This document shows positions 50,867 through 60,106 of a stretch of DNA of 64,000 nucleotides, piece by piece (position 1 is the first letter of the stretch; each line of letters begins with the position of its first letter). The notes beneath the pieces were generated by a model, which made no database searches, was not told the origin of the DNA, and saw only the letters and a program-made list of their open reading frames with translations. A program made the translations under genes and the position numbers. Origin of the DNA: CALAGB01 sp963789565 (GTDB lineage: Bacteria > Chloroflexota > Chloroflexia > Thermomicrobiales > Thermomicrobiaceae); the NCBI GenBank assembly GCA_963789565.1, contig CAWBKX010000002.1, positions 1,860,001 through 1,924,000 of the forward strand, given 5' to 3'.

Positions 50867-52984
50867 AGACCAACCTGCCTCACTCGCTGACGAGCTTTGT
50901 CGGACGAGGTCGAGACATTGTTGGCGTGATGAATCTGGTGAGCGTCAACCGCCTGGTCACGCTGACGGGAACAGGCGGCTCCGGCAAGACCCGCTTGGCC
51001 CAGGAGGTCGGCTGGCACCAGCTCAGCGACGAGTCTATACCCGTCTGGTTCGTCGAACTGGCGGCTCTGACCGACCCATCGCTGGTCGCCGAAACGATCG
51101 CCGGTGTGTTGGCCGTACGGAACGAACCCGGTCAAGACATCCTCTCGGCGCTGGCATCTCAGATCGGAGATCGTTCGCTTCTCCTGATCCTCGACAACTG
51201 CGAGCATCTCATCTCCGCGTGTGCCGGAGTCGTCCAGACACTCCTCTCGCACTGTCCCAATCTGCGTATGTTGACGACCAGCAGGGAAGTCTTACGCGTC
51301 CCGGGAGAGCATCGCTGGCTTGTGAGGCCGTTACCGCTACCGGGAGCGAACCTGAGCCTGGCGAAGCTGGCGGAGAACGACTCGGTGCGGCTCTTCTTCG
51401 ATCGCGCACGGGGACATCGTGCCGATCAGTCCTTGACCGTGGATAACGCCGCCGCGGTCGCCGCGATCTGCCATCGGCTGGACGGCTCTGCCTCTGGCCC
51501 TCGAGCTTGCGGCAGCGCGCACCAACATCCTTTCCCTACCGCAGCTCGCGGCGCGCCTCGATAACGCGCTTGGCGTCCTCTCGGTCGGTCAGCGTGGGCC
51601 GGAGCGCCAGCGCACCCTGAGTGCAACCCTGGATTGGAGCTTCGCGCTTCTCAATCCCAAGGAGCAACGCTTCCTCGAGCGCCTCGCGGTCTTTCACGGA
51701 GGCTGGACGCTGGACGCGGCCGAGTCGATCACCATCGATCTGCCAGAGTGGACCACGCTCGATCTCCTGAGCACGCTGGTGGAGAAATCGCTGGTCCAGG
51801 TGGACCTGAGCCGCAAGGAGGCACGTTATCGCCTCCTCGAACCAATCCGCCAGTATGTCGCGCAACGCTTTGCGGCCGGCGACGACGTGGAGCCGACGAT
51901 TGGTCGCCACGCCCACTTTTACCTCGCGCTGGCCGAAATCGCCGAATCCCGGCTCGAAGGAGCAGAACAGCCGGACTGGCTCGCCCGGCTCGACCGCGAA
52001 AACGACAACCTGCGCGCCGCGGTCCACTGGCTGCTGGCACACGAGCCGGGGGCGGCTCTCCACTTAGTCGCGCATCTTGCTCGCTATTGGGAACTGCGGA
52101 CTCACCTTCACCAACCTCGAGTCTGGATGGAGCAGGGACTGATCGCCGATCAATCCCGAACGCCAATACGCGCACGAGTCCTCGCCGCCGCCGGAACGCT
52201 CGCCTGGCGCACGGGGAACTACGCCGAAGCCGCGTCTCTGCACCACGAGAGTCTGGAGATCTTCCGCGAACAGGGGGATCTGCCGGGAACGGCGCTGGCG
52301 TTGGTGAACCTCGGCGCTCAGGAGCTGAACCAGCATCAACTTGGCCGGGCCACGGATCTCTTCCTTGAGGGGTTGCGGCTCGCCGAACGGCTGGACGACG
52401 ACAATATTCAGGCCATGGCACTTATCAACCTCGGACTTACCACGCTTATCCAGGAGGATCTGGAACAGGCGGAGTCCTATTTCGCGGCGGGACTGGCGGC
52501 GTCGCGACGTTTGCAGAACAAGCACTACATCTCGGTGGCCGTGCAGAATCTGGGAGAGATCGCCCACCATCGCGGTGACGACGATCGAGCGCTCGAGCTG
52601 CTCCGCCAGAGCTTGCGGCTCTCCGTCGAGCTCGAGGCCCCAGTGAGCACCGCGTTCTGCCTGGAGGAGATTGCGGCTATCCAGACAAGCCGCGGTGAGG
52701 GCAGGCTCGCCGCGCGCTTGCTTGGCCGCGGTGCCACCATCCGCGCCGAGGCAAGCTCACCGCTGCCGGACGGCTACCGCGCGCAGCTTTACGACCCGAC
52801 GGTGGCAGCGCTGCGCGACATCCTGGGCGAACCCACCTTCACCACCGAATGGGAAGCCGGTGCCGCGCTACCAATCGAGGAACTGGTTGCTCAGGCGCTG
52901 GGCGTGGAGACACCCCAGAGCGGACCCGCAACGACGACCGATTCTCACCCTGGGCAGGTGACTCGGGGATCCACAGCGGCCTGA
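50863..52984 (+). pseudogene. NB-ARC ATPase-TPR half of AfsR-like regulator, one-base frameshift
   Basis: Read through one frameshift, this is a protein of about 707 residues: NB-ARC ATPase with LTGTGGSGKTRLAQEVGWHQ, LLLILDNCEHLISA and LRMLTTSREVLRVPGEHRWL, then winged-helix and TPR-like repeats (LALVNLGAQELNQHQLGRAT, HYISVAVQNLGEIAHHRGDD). In the first frame the protein leaves the family at CHRLDG (about 51484-51487); removing one base from GGCTCTG restores DGLPLALELAAAR in the frame that runs to 52984. Without repair it would be a 233-residue truncated ATPase ending at 51564. A separate TPR protein from ATG 51779 is conceivable. The start GTG overlaps the BTAD stop. Confidence 0.8.
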
Positions 52985-53020
52985 TCGCCACCCATCACGA
53001 AGATGTGTGTTCGACAGGGA

Positions 53021-53596
53021 CTACGCGCCCTGACGCAATCCAGTCTCAATCGCGGTCATGTGCTCAACGGCATGCCCCGCCCGACCAGCAAACAAGTCTC
53101 CGGCGGACACGTCACGAACGACCGTGGGCACTGAAGCGGCCAGTTGCTCATCGCTGAACTTCCGCATGAGGTCGAGGGTGTCCTGCCGCGCCGCCAGGTA
53201 ATCCGCGGTCAGCGTCTCCAGAGAGTCATCATAGTGCACGAGCAGTGTGGTTTGGTTGATGTTGGCAATGGCCAACTCCAACTGCGCCAACTCCTCCGGC
53301 CTCAGCGCGTCCAAATCGCCCAGCGTGCCCGGCAGCGGCATTCCCGCTGGGTATTGCATGCGCAAGAGCGCGTCGGGCGTGTCGCCAGCGAGGACGCGGC
53401 CCAGCAAGCGTTGGATGTTGCGCTCGCTTTGCGCCAGATGAGCCAAATGATCCTTGGCGCGCCACGGAGCCGCTCCGGAAAGCTCGTTGGCCGTTGCCGG
53501 ACGCTCCAGGTCTTGCGGACTCAGCCCTTCAAAGAACGCCGTGACCTGCGCCTGGGACGTCGCAAGAATGTCCACAATCTCAGCGCGAGTTGGCAT
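53021..53596 (-). CDS. DinB-like / DUF1706-type helical protein
   Basis: A 191-residue four-helix protein: VDILATSQAQVTAFFEGLSP, PWRAKDHLAHLAQSERNIQR with a helix-borne histidine pair, DYLAARQDTLDLMRKFSDEQ and AGDLFAGRAGHAVEHMTAIE with the C-terminal histidines. The layout is that of DinB-superfamily metal-binding proteins; substrate unknown. GAGGAGGGG lies just before ATG 53596, which decides the start over a longer frame to 53746. It converges with the broken regulator gene. Confidence 0.78.
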   Translation of the reverse strand: MPTRAEIVDILATSQAQVTAFFEGLSPQDLERPATANELSGAAPWRAKDHLAHLAQSERNIQRLLGRVLAGDTPDALLRMQYPAGMPLPGTLGDLDALRPEELAQLELAIANINQTTLLVHYDDSLETLTADYLAARQDTLDLMRKFSDEQLAASVPTVVRDVSAGDLFAGRAGHAVEHMTAIETGLRQGA

Positions 53597-53934
53597 GACC
53601 CCTCCTCGAGAATTTGGCGAGAAGCGCGTTGCGAGTGCAAACGGCACCGCGGCGTCAAGAGTCGCACGGCACGGTGTACGACTCCCGGAAATGTACACGG
53701 AACGGGAGCACGATGGGACTGGTCTGCCGCACCGGGCGTCCCACAATCACGATCGGGCGCGGACATTGTCCGCATGGACGATCATTCCAGAATGACCCAG
53801 CGCCTCTTCAGATCCGGCGCACCCAATTACCTTTGCAATCTATGCCAACACCACGCCGACCCTCGACGGCGAATACGGTTTATCGGCGACTCCAGTCGGC
53901 AGCCCATGATGCGTCAGACGATTGACAGTTCGCG
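53597..53934. other. Intergenic spacer without recognised features
   Basis: Between two leftward genes. Frames across it (for example 53614-53925 on the plus strand) show no family signs or ribosome sites. It should hold the DinB-like gene's promoter, which I could not locate. Confidence 0.4.
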
Positions 53935-54522
53935 TCACCCGAGTTCGCAGATGTAGCGCATGGCTGGCTTCCCGTTGAGTGTGAGATCGTCGACGGCGAC
54001 GAAGCTGTTGCGTTCAAGCACCTTGCGCGAGGCAGGATTGTCCAGCGTGACCCTCGCGCTCAGCTTGGTGAGTCCATATTCTCGGGCGGCAAGCTCGCGC
54101 ACGTCACGCACCGCCGCGGTGGCCAGCCCCTGCCCGGCGGCCTTCCGCGCGATCCGGTATCCGAGTTCTGCCGATCCATCTGCCACCTCGTACAGGTTCA
54201 CCCGCCCCACAACCTCGCCGCCCTCGGTCACGAGTACGTGGAAGTAGTCCGTTCCTTCAGTCTGCCACGCGAGCAGTTGCGCATACCGCGCGTTGAACTC
54301 GGCGAAGAACTCGTCCCCCCGATCCGGCACCATCGCCGCGAAGTAGGCTCGATTCTCCCGCTCGAACGCGAGCAGGGCGGACGCGTGGTCGAGGCAGAGC
54401 AGCTGAAGGTCTGGCCTGGGGAGGTGGAGTTGCGACGTGGATACCGACACGATTCCCCTGTCTTCCTGTAATTCCTTGCACTCGGGATTGCCGTCTATGG
54501 CCGTCTCCGTATGCGAATCCAC
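53935..54522 (-). CDS. GNAT-family N-acetyltransferase (RimJ/RimL type)
   Basis: A 195-residue acetyltransferase. The strand YFHVLVTEGGEVVGRVNLYE, the acetyl-CoA-binding turn ELGYRIARKAAGQGLATAAV (Q/R-x-x-G-x-G/A like) and LTKLSARVTLDNPASRKVLE with RNSFVAVDDLTLNGKPAM follow the RimJ/RimL order. It probably acetylates an N-terminal amine of a protein or a small amine. The first 30 residues are extra. The start is GTG 54522, six bases after GGAGG. A promoter was not identified. Confidence 0.88.
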   Translation of the reverse strand: MDSHTETAIDGNPECKELQEDRGIVSVSTSQLHLPRPDLQLLCLDHASALLAFERENRAYFAAMVPDRGDEFFAEFNARYAQLLAWQTEGTDYFHVLVTEGGEVVGRVNLYEVADGSAELGYRIARKAAGQGLATAAVRDVRELAAREYGLTKLSARVTLDNPASRKVLERNSFVAVDDLTLNGKPAMRYICELG

Positions 54523-54617
54523 GACCTGCCTCCAGTCATATCATCACAGTCATTCCGATGCATAGACTCAGGCTATGGGACTGGGAGACGGGCGATGCGC
54601 GTGGCGTATCAGCGGCG

Positions 54618-55289
54618 TCAATCGTCGGAGCGTGGCAGGATGACGCCGGTTTCGTAGGCGAAGACCACGGCCTGGACGCGGTCACGTAGATCGAGCTTGG
54701 AGAGGATGCGGGCGACGTGCGTCTTGACCGTGGCGCCGCTCAGAATCAGGGCATCCGCGATCTCGGCGTTGCTGAGCCCACGTCCAATCAGCTCGAATAC
54801 CTCTCGCTCGCGCGGCGTCAACGACTCGAGCGCTCGGTGCGACGTCTGGACTCGAGTTTCCGGCCGGGTAAAGCGCTCGATCAGCCGCCGCGTGATCGAC
54901 GGCGCCAGCATGGCGTCACCCGACGCGATTGTGCGCACGGCCAACGTGAGTTGCTCCGGCGTGACATCCTTGAGCAGGAATCCGCTGGCGCCGGTCTGCA
55001 GTGCGGCGTAGACGTACTCATCCAGGTCGAAGGTGGTGAGCATGATGATCCGGCCGTCGCCACCCTCAGCCAGGATCCGTCCGGCTGCCTCGAGTCCGTC
55101 CAATTCCGGCATGCGGATGTCCATCAGCAGTACGTCGGGTTTGGCGCGACGCCAGAGCGCGATCGCTTCCGCACCATTGGCTGCCTCACCGACGACCTCG
55201 ATGCCCTCCTGCGCGTTGAGGATCATGCGGAATCCCGCCCGCACCAGCGCCTGATCGTCCGCGATCGCCACCCGTATCGGATCGGTCAC
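54618..55289 (-). CDS. NarL/LuxR-type response regulator
   Basis: A 223-residue regulator: receiver (RVAIADDQALVRAGFRMILN, VLLMDIRMPELDGLEA, IMLTTFDLDEY, FLLKDVTPEQL) and GerE helix-turn-helix (LTPREREVFELIGRGLSNAE, IADALILSGATVKTHVARIL). The start is GTG 55289, overlapping the kinase stop as GTGA, so kinase and regulator are made together. The divergent ABC exporter genes at 56656-59717 are the natural target; such trios usually sense and expel peptide antibiotics or remodel the envelope. Confidence 0.93.
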   Translation of the reverse strand: MTDPIRVAIADDQALVRAGFRMILNAQEGIEVVGEAANGAEAIALWRRAKPDVLLMDIRMPELDGLEAAGRILAEGGDGRIIMLTTFDLDEYVYAALQTGASGFLLKDVTPEQLTLAVRTIASGDAMLAPSITRRLIERFTRPETRVQTSHRALESLTPREREVFELIGRGLSNAEIADALILSGATVKTHVARILSKLDLRDRVQAVVFAYETGVILPRSDD

Positions 55290-56431
55290 GCGTCGGCCTC
55301 GGTTGGCAGCCAGGCGCGCACGGCATAGCCTCCACCCGGCCGCGGACCGGCCTCGAGCAGCCCTCCGAAGACGGCGATGCGCTCCTTCATGCCGCTGAGG
55401 CCGTGTCCGGATTGATCGGCTTGCCCGCTCATTGACCGCACCGCGACTGGTCCATTGTCCAGAATCTCGAGCTTTAGGTCATCGGCGCTGTACGTGAGGA
55501 TGACGTCGGTCGCCGCCTGCCCAGCATATTTCAGCGCATTGGTCAGCGCCTCCTGGACGATACGATAGGCGGTCAGACTGACACCGGACGACAGCGGAAA
55601 CGGCGTACCGTTGATCTGGAGCTGCACCGGAAGTCCGGCGGCTCGCACCCGCTCGATGAGGCTGTCCAACTGCCCAATATCAGGTTGTGGTGCGAACTCG
55701 ATTGGGTCGCTCTCCGTGCTGAGCACGTCCAGCAGCCGTCGCAGTTCTCCCAACGTTTCGCGACCCGTCTCCTCGATCGCCAGCAGAGACTCTTTCGATT
55801 CGTCGGGGGTCGTCTGGAGCACGCTGCGCGCGGCACCGGCTTGCACCACCATCACACTCACGCTGTGCGCGACAACGTCGTGGATCTCACGCGCGATGCG
55901 TCGCCGTTCCTCCGAGCGCGCCGACTGCATCGCCTGCTCCTGCTCCGCCTCCAGGTGCATGGCCTTACTCTGGAAGGCTTCCGCCACCACGCGCTGCTGG
56001 CGAACCGCGCGAGCCGCCAGCCAAGCGATGATCAAGACCAGGAACGGAAAGAGCTTTCGCGGTAACAGCGGGGCTGGATCTTCGTAGGCGAGGCTAATCA
56101 TGGTTGCCAGTCCCAGCAAGAGCCCAAGCGCTGCCAGGTCATGCGCGCAGTACAGGCCAACCGCATACATTGCCACCATGATAGCGGCCACAGTCATATA
56201 CGGAGTCGGGGTGATGAGCGCACTTATTCCAACGAGCAAAAAGACCGGGATCGGCCAGCGGCGACGCCAGATGAGTGGAATCGTCAGCAGGATGACAGTC
56301 AGATTGCGGCCGCGGAACCCGGAGATCCGGCTTTCGACAAGGATCCCGATAACGAGCAGAAGCACCGCGCCCCAGTCGAGTGGAGACAGCCGACTGAAGT
56401 TCCATGTAGCGGTCGAATCGATGGGCTCCAT
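55286..56431 (-). CDS. NarL-type sensor histidine kinase
   Basis: A 381-residue kinase. Four to five membrane helices lie in the first 150 residues (LDWGAVLLLVIGILVESRIS, PVFLLVGISALITPTPYMTV, YCAHDLAALGLLLGLATMIS, LFPFLVLIIAWLAARAVRQQ), with no large extracytoplasmic domain. The H-box is RRIAREIHDVVAHSVSV; the ATPase has AYRIVQEALTNALKYAG, ILDNGPVAVR and GHGLSGMKERIAVFGGLLEA. ATG 56431 (MEPIDSTATW) begins just before the first helix; it has no Shine-Dalgarno, and TACAAT lies six bases before it, so the mRNA may be leaderless. Longer frames to 56536 are less likely. Confidence 0.9.
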   Translation of the reverse strand: MEPIDSTATWNFSRLSPLDWGAVLLLVIGILVESRISGFRGRNLTVILLTIPLIWRRRWPIPVFLLVGISALITPTPYMTVAAIMVAMYAVGLYCAHDLAALGLLLGLATMISLAYEDPAPLLPRKLFPFLVLIIAWLAARAVRQQRVVAEAFQSKAMHLEAEQEQAMQSARSEERRRIAREIHDVVAHSVSVMVVQAGAARSVLQTTPDESKESLLAIEETGRETLGELRRLLDVLSTESDPIEFAPQPDIGQLDSLIERVRAAGLPVQLQINGTPFPLSSGVSLTAYRIVQEALTNALKYAGQAATDVILTYSADDLKLEILDNGPVAVRSMSGQADQSGHGLSGMKERIAVFGGLLEAGPRPGGGYAVRAWLPTEADA

Positions 56432-56655
56432 AGCTGGATTGTAGTTGGCGGTGTCCGAAGACGCATCACCCGCAAGTGGGTGGCGCATACATCGCAGGGA
56501 TGATATTTCCGTCAAGCTCATTCGATGGAATGACAAAATTTACCCGCGCGGACGGACGACCTCAGCCGCGCTCTCTTCGTATGGTGCATGGGTCAGTTCA
56601 GGCTGGCGCCGGTCACTGTTCTGGTGTCGCTCCTGACTCAGCCATCGGAGAAGCA

Positions 56656-57354
56656 ATGAGCGGATTGGTCGAGCTCAACGGAGTCAGCAAGATTTACGAC
56701 CCTTCGAATCCTCAAGCGGCGCTGAACCGCGTGTCGATTGAGATCGAGCAGGGCGGTATCACCGCCGTCATGGGGCCTTCCGGCAGTGGCAAATCGACGC
56801 TCCTCAACATCATCGCCGGGTTGGATCGCGTGTCGAGCGGCACGGTTGAAGTCAACGGACTGCAACTCAATCGGCTGAGCGAAGCCGCACTCGCGAAGTA
56901 CCGGCGTACGCAGATCGGCCTCATCTTCCAGTTCTTCAACCTGCTCAACAACTTGACCGTGCTCGAGAACGTGCTGATTCCCGCGCAACTGACTGGAGTG
57001 AACCGCAATGAAGCCAGGCAACAGGCCGACGACCTGCTCGAGACGCTCGGCATCGCGCAGCAGCGAGAATCCTATCCAGCCAAGCTGAGCGGCGGACAGC
57101 GACAGCGCGTGGCGATCGCACGGGCACTCATCAACCAGCCGCCATTGCTGTTGGCCGATGAGCCGACCGGTGCACTCGACCGGCGCAGCGGTGAGCAGGT
57201 GATCGATATCTTCCGCGATCTCTCCCGGTCCGGCCAAACCATTGTGCTGGTGACGCACGACCCGCGTCTGGCCGAGCGCTGCGCCGACCGCACCATCACA
57301 CTGGTCGACGGTGGAGTGGCGCAAGACTCTTCGAAGGTGACGGTGAACCGATGA
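56656..57354 (+). CDS. ABC transporter ATP-binding protein (MacB/LolD type)
   Basis: A 232-residue ATPase with Walker A VMGPSGSGKSTLLNIIAGL, Q-loop in LIFQFFNLLNNLTVLENVLI, signature KLSGGQRQRVAIARALINQP, Walker B LLLADEPTGALD and switch histidine LVTHDP. The order and the FFNLLNNLT segment are typical of exporters paired with FtsX-like permeases. GGAGAAG lies before ATG 56656. The stop overlaps the permease start (ATGA). It is divergent from the two-component pair and probably induced by it. Confidence 0.95.
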   Translation: MSGLVELNGVSKIYDPSNPQAALNRVSIEIEQGGITAVMGPSGSGKSTLLNIIAGLDRVSSGTVEVNGLQLNRLSEAALAKYRRTQIGLIFQFFNLLNNLTVLENVLIPAQLTGVNRNEARQQADDLLETLGIAQQRESYPAKLSGGQRQRVAIARALINQPPLLLADEPTGALDRRSGEQVIDIFRDLSRSGQTIVLVTHDPRLAERCADRTITLVDGGVAQDSSKVTVNR

Positions 57355-59717
57355 GCGCGGTCATCTCCATTGCCTGGGCGGACCTGCGACGACGCAAGCT
57401 GCAAAGTGCTGTCATCTTCACCGTGATCTTGCTTTCCAGCCTCGCGGCAACACTGGCGCTGAGCCTGTTGGTCGAGAGCGACGCTCCGTTCGATCGAGCG
57501 TTCGCGGCGGTTCACGGCGCGAATCTCGCCATGACCTTCTCTGGCAATAACGTCGACACCAGCCAACTTACAGCAACGACGGCGGCACACGGTGTGACCG
57601 CGGCGATCGGTCCGTTGCCGGTCACATTGGCCCAGGCCGCGATTCCAGTTGGGTCATTTGGGAAGTCGGCTTCAGGCACAGACGCACCACCATTGATCGT
57701 GCCGTTTCAAATTGTCGGTCGCGAGCAATGGGACACGCCGGTCGATCGACTCACTCTGGAAAGCGGCCGATGGGTGCAGTCAGATGGGGAGATCGTGCTG
57801 AGCCGGCAAGCGGTCGATCGATTCCGATTCAGCGTTGGCGATTCACTGACAATCCAGAGCGGGCAGGGGCCGGTCGATCTCACGGTCGTCGGCATCGCCG
57901 CGGCGATAACCCCGGACACCGACGACGCCTGGGTTCTACCGAGCCAGGTCCCAGCACTGGTCAGCTCGCAGGGAACGATCGACCAGGAGATGCTCTATCG
58001 GGTTTCCCCGAACGGCACGGAGCAGGACCTGCGTGACGCCACCCAATCGATCGTGAAGGGACTCCCCTCGGGCGTGGTCGTCAATTCAGACAATTACCTG
58101 CAAGCCAAGCAAAATGCTGACTCCACCGCGGCGGTCATGATCCCGTTTCTGGTCGCCTTCAGCATCGTCGGGTTAGTCATCGCGGTCTTGATCATTGGCA
58201 ACGTCGTCTCAGGCGCCGTCATCTCCAGCTATCGTGATCTGGGGATCATGAAGACATTGGGCATGACGCCGGGGCAGGTCATCCTGGTAATGGTGCTACA
58301 GATCGTGGTCGTCGCACTCGTTGGTTGCCTGGCCGGGATACCGCTGGGGACGCTCGCCAGTCAGCCATTTCTGCGCAAGACGGCCCACGCGCTGAATCTG
58401 CCCGCGCCCTTCACGGCGGCCATTCCATCGATGATCGCGGTCTTGCTGGCCATCCTCGTCGTTGCGGTGCTGGTCTCAATCCTGGCGTCTTGGCGCGCCG
58501 GGCAGCAGAGCGCTGTCGCCGCGATCACCATGGGGAGCTCACCCTCGCGCACGGGTTCTCGCCTTGGGAGCTGGCTCTCACGCGTGCCGCTGCCACGCGC
58601 GCTTGGCCTGGGGATTGGAGATACCTTCGCCAGTCCGTTCCGCTCGATCACCACCACCGGCGCCATCGTGCTGGGTGTGGCCACGGTCGTCTTCGCGCTC
58701 GGTCTGCATCTGTCGCTTGGGCGCATCGCCGAGGATCTGATTCGTGATAGTTCGGTGCAGGTGACGATCGGCAGGCAGAAAGGTTCGCTGGGCTCGCTCG
58801 ACGACCAACACGTCACCAATGCGATCCAGCAGAACACGGGCACCGCGCGATACACGTCGGAGGCGTCCGTCGATGCGACCGTTCCGGGGATCGCCGAGCC
58901 CATCCCCTTCGACGCCTATCGCGGAGATTCCGGCTGGCTCGGCTACGGCATCATCTCCGGCCGCTGGTTTGCCGCACCGGGTGAGGTGGTGGCGCCGTCG
59001 GCGCTGATGGATCAAACGCATCTCCACATCGGCGATCGCTTCACGGCGCAGATCAAAGGCCAGCCGGTGCAACTCACGCTGGTGGGTGAAATCCTCGAAG
59101 GTGCCAACGAGAACCTGCTCCTGCGTGGTGATTGGTCGACGCTTGCCGCGGTAGATCCGAGCGTGCAGCCGACCGACTACGAGATCCAGCTCCATCCAGG
59201 CGTGGATCCCGAACAATACGCGGCAACGATGCATCAAACGCTCGGCAACGTCGGAGTGGGGACGACTGAGAGTGTCGACGCGAACACCACGTTCCGGCTC
59301 TTCAATTCAGTTATCGCCGGGTTGGCAGTGATCCTCACCATCATCTCGGTGGTCGGCGTGCTCAACACCGTGGTTCTGAGTACACGTGAGCGGGCGCGTG
59401 AGATCGCGATTCTGAAGGCAGTCGGCATGGCGCCGTCGCAGGTGGTCGCCATGGTGATTGGCTCGGTGGTGCTGCTCGGAGCCATCGGCGGCGGGCTTGG
59501 CATCCCTATCGGACTGCTGCTGCAGCATGAGGTGCTGTCGATCATGGGGCAGGTGGCGGGCGGAACTCGCATTCCACCGAGAGCCCTTGATGTCTTCGGT
59601 GCCGTCCTGCTGCCCGGCCTGGCAATCATTGGGCTCTTGCTCGCCGCGGTGGGGGCGTTCCTTCCGGCCCGCTGGGCGGCGTACAGCCCAACCGCCGAGA
59701 TGCTCCAGGCGGAGTAA
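57351..59717 (+). CDS. FtsX/MacB-type ABC transporter permease
   Basis: A 788-residue permease with two FtsX domains. The N-terminal helix SAVIFTVILLSSLAATLALS is followed by a large extracytoplasmic MacB-like domain (SLTIQSGQGPVDLTVVGIAA), three helices (MIPFLVAFSIVGLVIAVLII onward), a middle helix, a second extracytoplasmic domain, and three C-terminal helices (AVILTIISVVGVLNTVVLST, VVLLGAIGGGLGIPIGLLLQ, VFGAVLLPGLAIIGLLLAAV). YRDLGIMKTLGMTPGQV and REIAILKAVGMAPSQVV are the coupling helices of both halves. No MacA-like partner gene is present. Probable role: mechanotransmission or export of peptides or lipoproteins. Confidence 0.93.
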   Translation: MSAVISIAWADLRRRKLQSAVIFTVILLSSLAATLALSLLVESDAPFDRAFAAVHGANLAMTFSGNNVDTSQLTATTAAHGVTAAIGPLPVTLAQAAIPVGSFGKSASGTDAPPLIVPFQIVGREQWDTPVDRLTLESGRWVQSDGEIVLSRQAVDRFRFSVGDSLTIQSGQGPVDLTVVGIAAAITPDTDDAWVLPSQVPALVSSQGTIDQEMLYRVSPNGTEQDLRDATQSIVKGLPSGVVVNSDNYLQAKQNADSTAAVMIPFLVAFSIVGLVIAVLIIGNVVSGAVISSYRDLGIMKTLGMTPGQVILVMVLQIVVVALVGCLAGIPLGTLASQPFLRKTAHALNLPAPFTAAIPSMIAVLLAILVVAVLVSILASWRAGQQSAVAAITMGSSPSRTGSRLGSWLSRVPLPRALGLGIGDTFASPFRSITTTGAIVLGVATVVFALGLHLSLGRIAEDLIRDSSVQVTIGRQKGSLGSLDDQHVTNAIQQNTGTARYTSEASVDATVPGIAEPIPFDAYRGDSGWLGYGIISGRWFAAPGEVVAPSALMDQTHLHIGDRFTAQIKGQPVQLTLVGEILEGANENLLLRGDWSTLAAVDPSVQPTDYEIQLHPGVDPEQYAATMHQTLGNVGVGTTESVDANTTFRLFNSVIAGLAVILTIISVVGVLNTVVLSTRERAREIAILKAVGMAPSQVVAMVIGSVVLLGAIGGGLGIPIGLLLQHEVLSIMGQVAGGTRIPPRALDVFGAVLLPGLAIIGLLLAAVGAFLPARWAAYSPTAEMLQAE

Positions 59718-60106
59718 GAGCCGCGGCCCTGCGGTTCAGCCGTTCTCATTAGGCCGGCTGGTGGTTTGCACTGCCATCCGGCCATTGTGTGTCGCAATCC
59801 GACCACGATCGACGACATGGGTCGCGGCGTTGATGCAATTCTGCGGGCCACGGCTCGAGCATTGACGATAGAGTAGTCTGCCCAAGCCACAGGACACTCA
59901 CAACGCCGGGCTGCAACACTCAACATGTTGTTTGCATACCCAGCTCAGGGACCCGACCCGGTCCAGCGATGCCGTTTCGGCAATCCCAGTTCGTCAGCCT
60001 TCGATCGCGTGACCCGTTGAAATCAGATGTCGATGCTATACTCATCGCACACTGACACAATCTAACTGTCTCTCACATACAAACCTCGTGTGAAATGAGT
60101 TGAGCG
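59718..60106. other. Intergenic region before AAA-LuxR gene
   Basis: No gene. The left part can pair GCCGC with GCGG near 59723-59735 but lacks a T-run. The right part holds the putative extended -10 promoter. Confidence 0.4.
60034..60042 (+). promoter_or_regulatory. Possible extended -10 promoter of AAA-LuxR gene
   Basis: TGCTATACT (60034-60042) fits an extended -10 (TGn plus TATACT). TTGAAA at 60017 is too close to be a normal -35. The leader would be about 58 bases. Confidence 0.4.
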
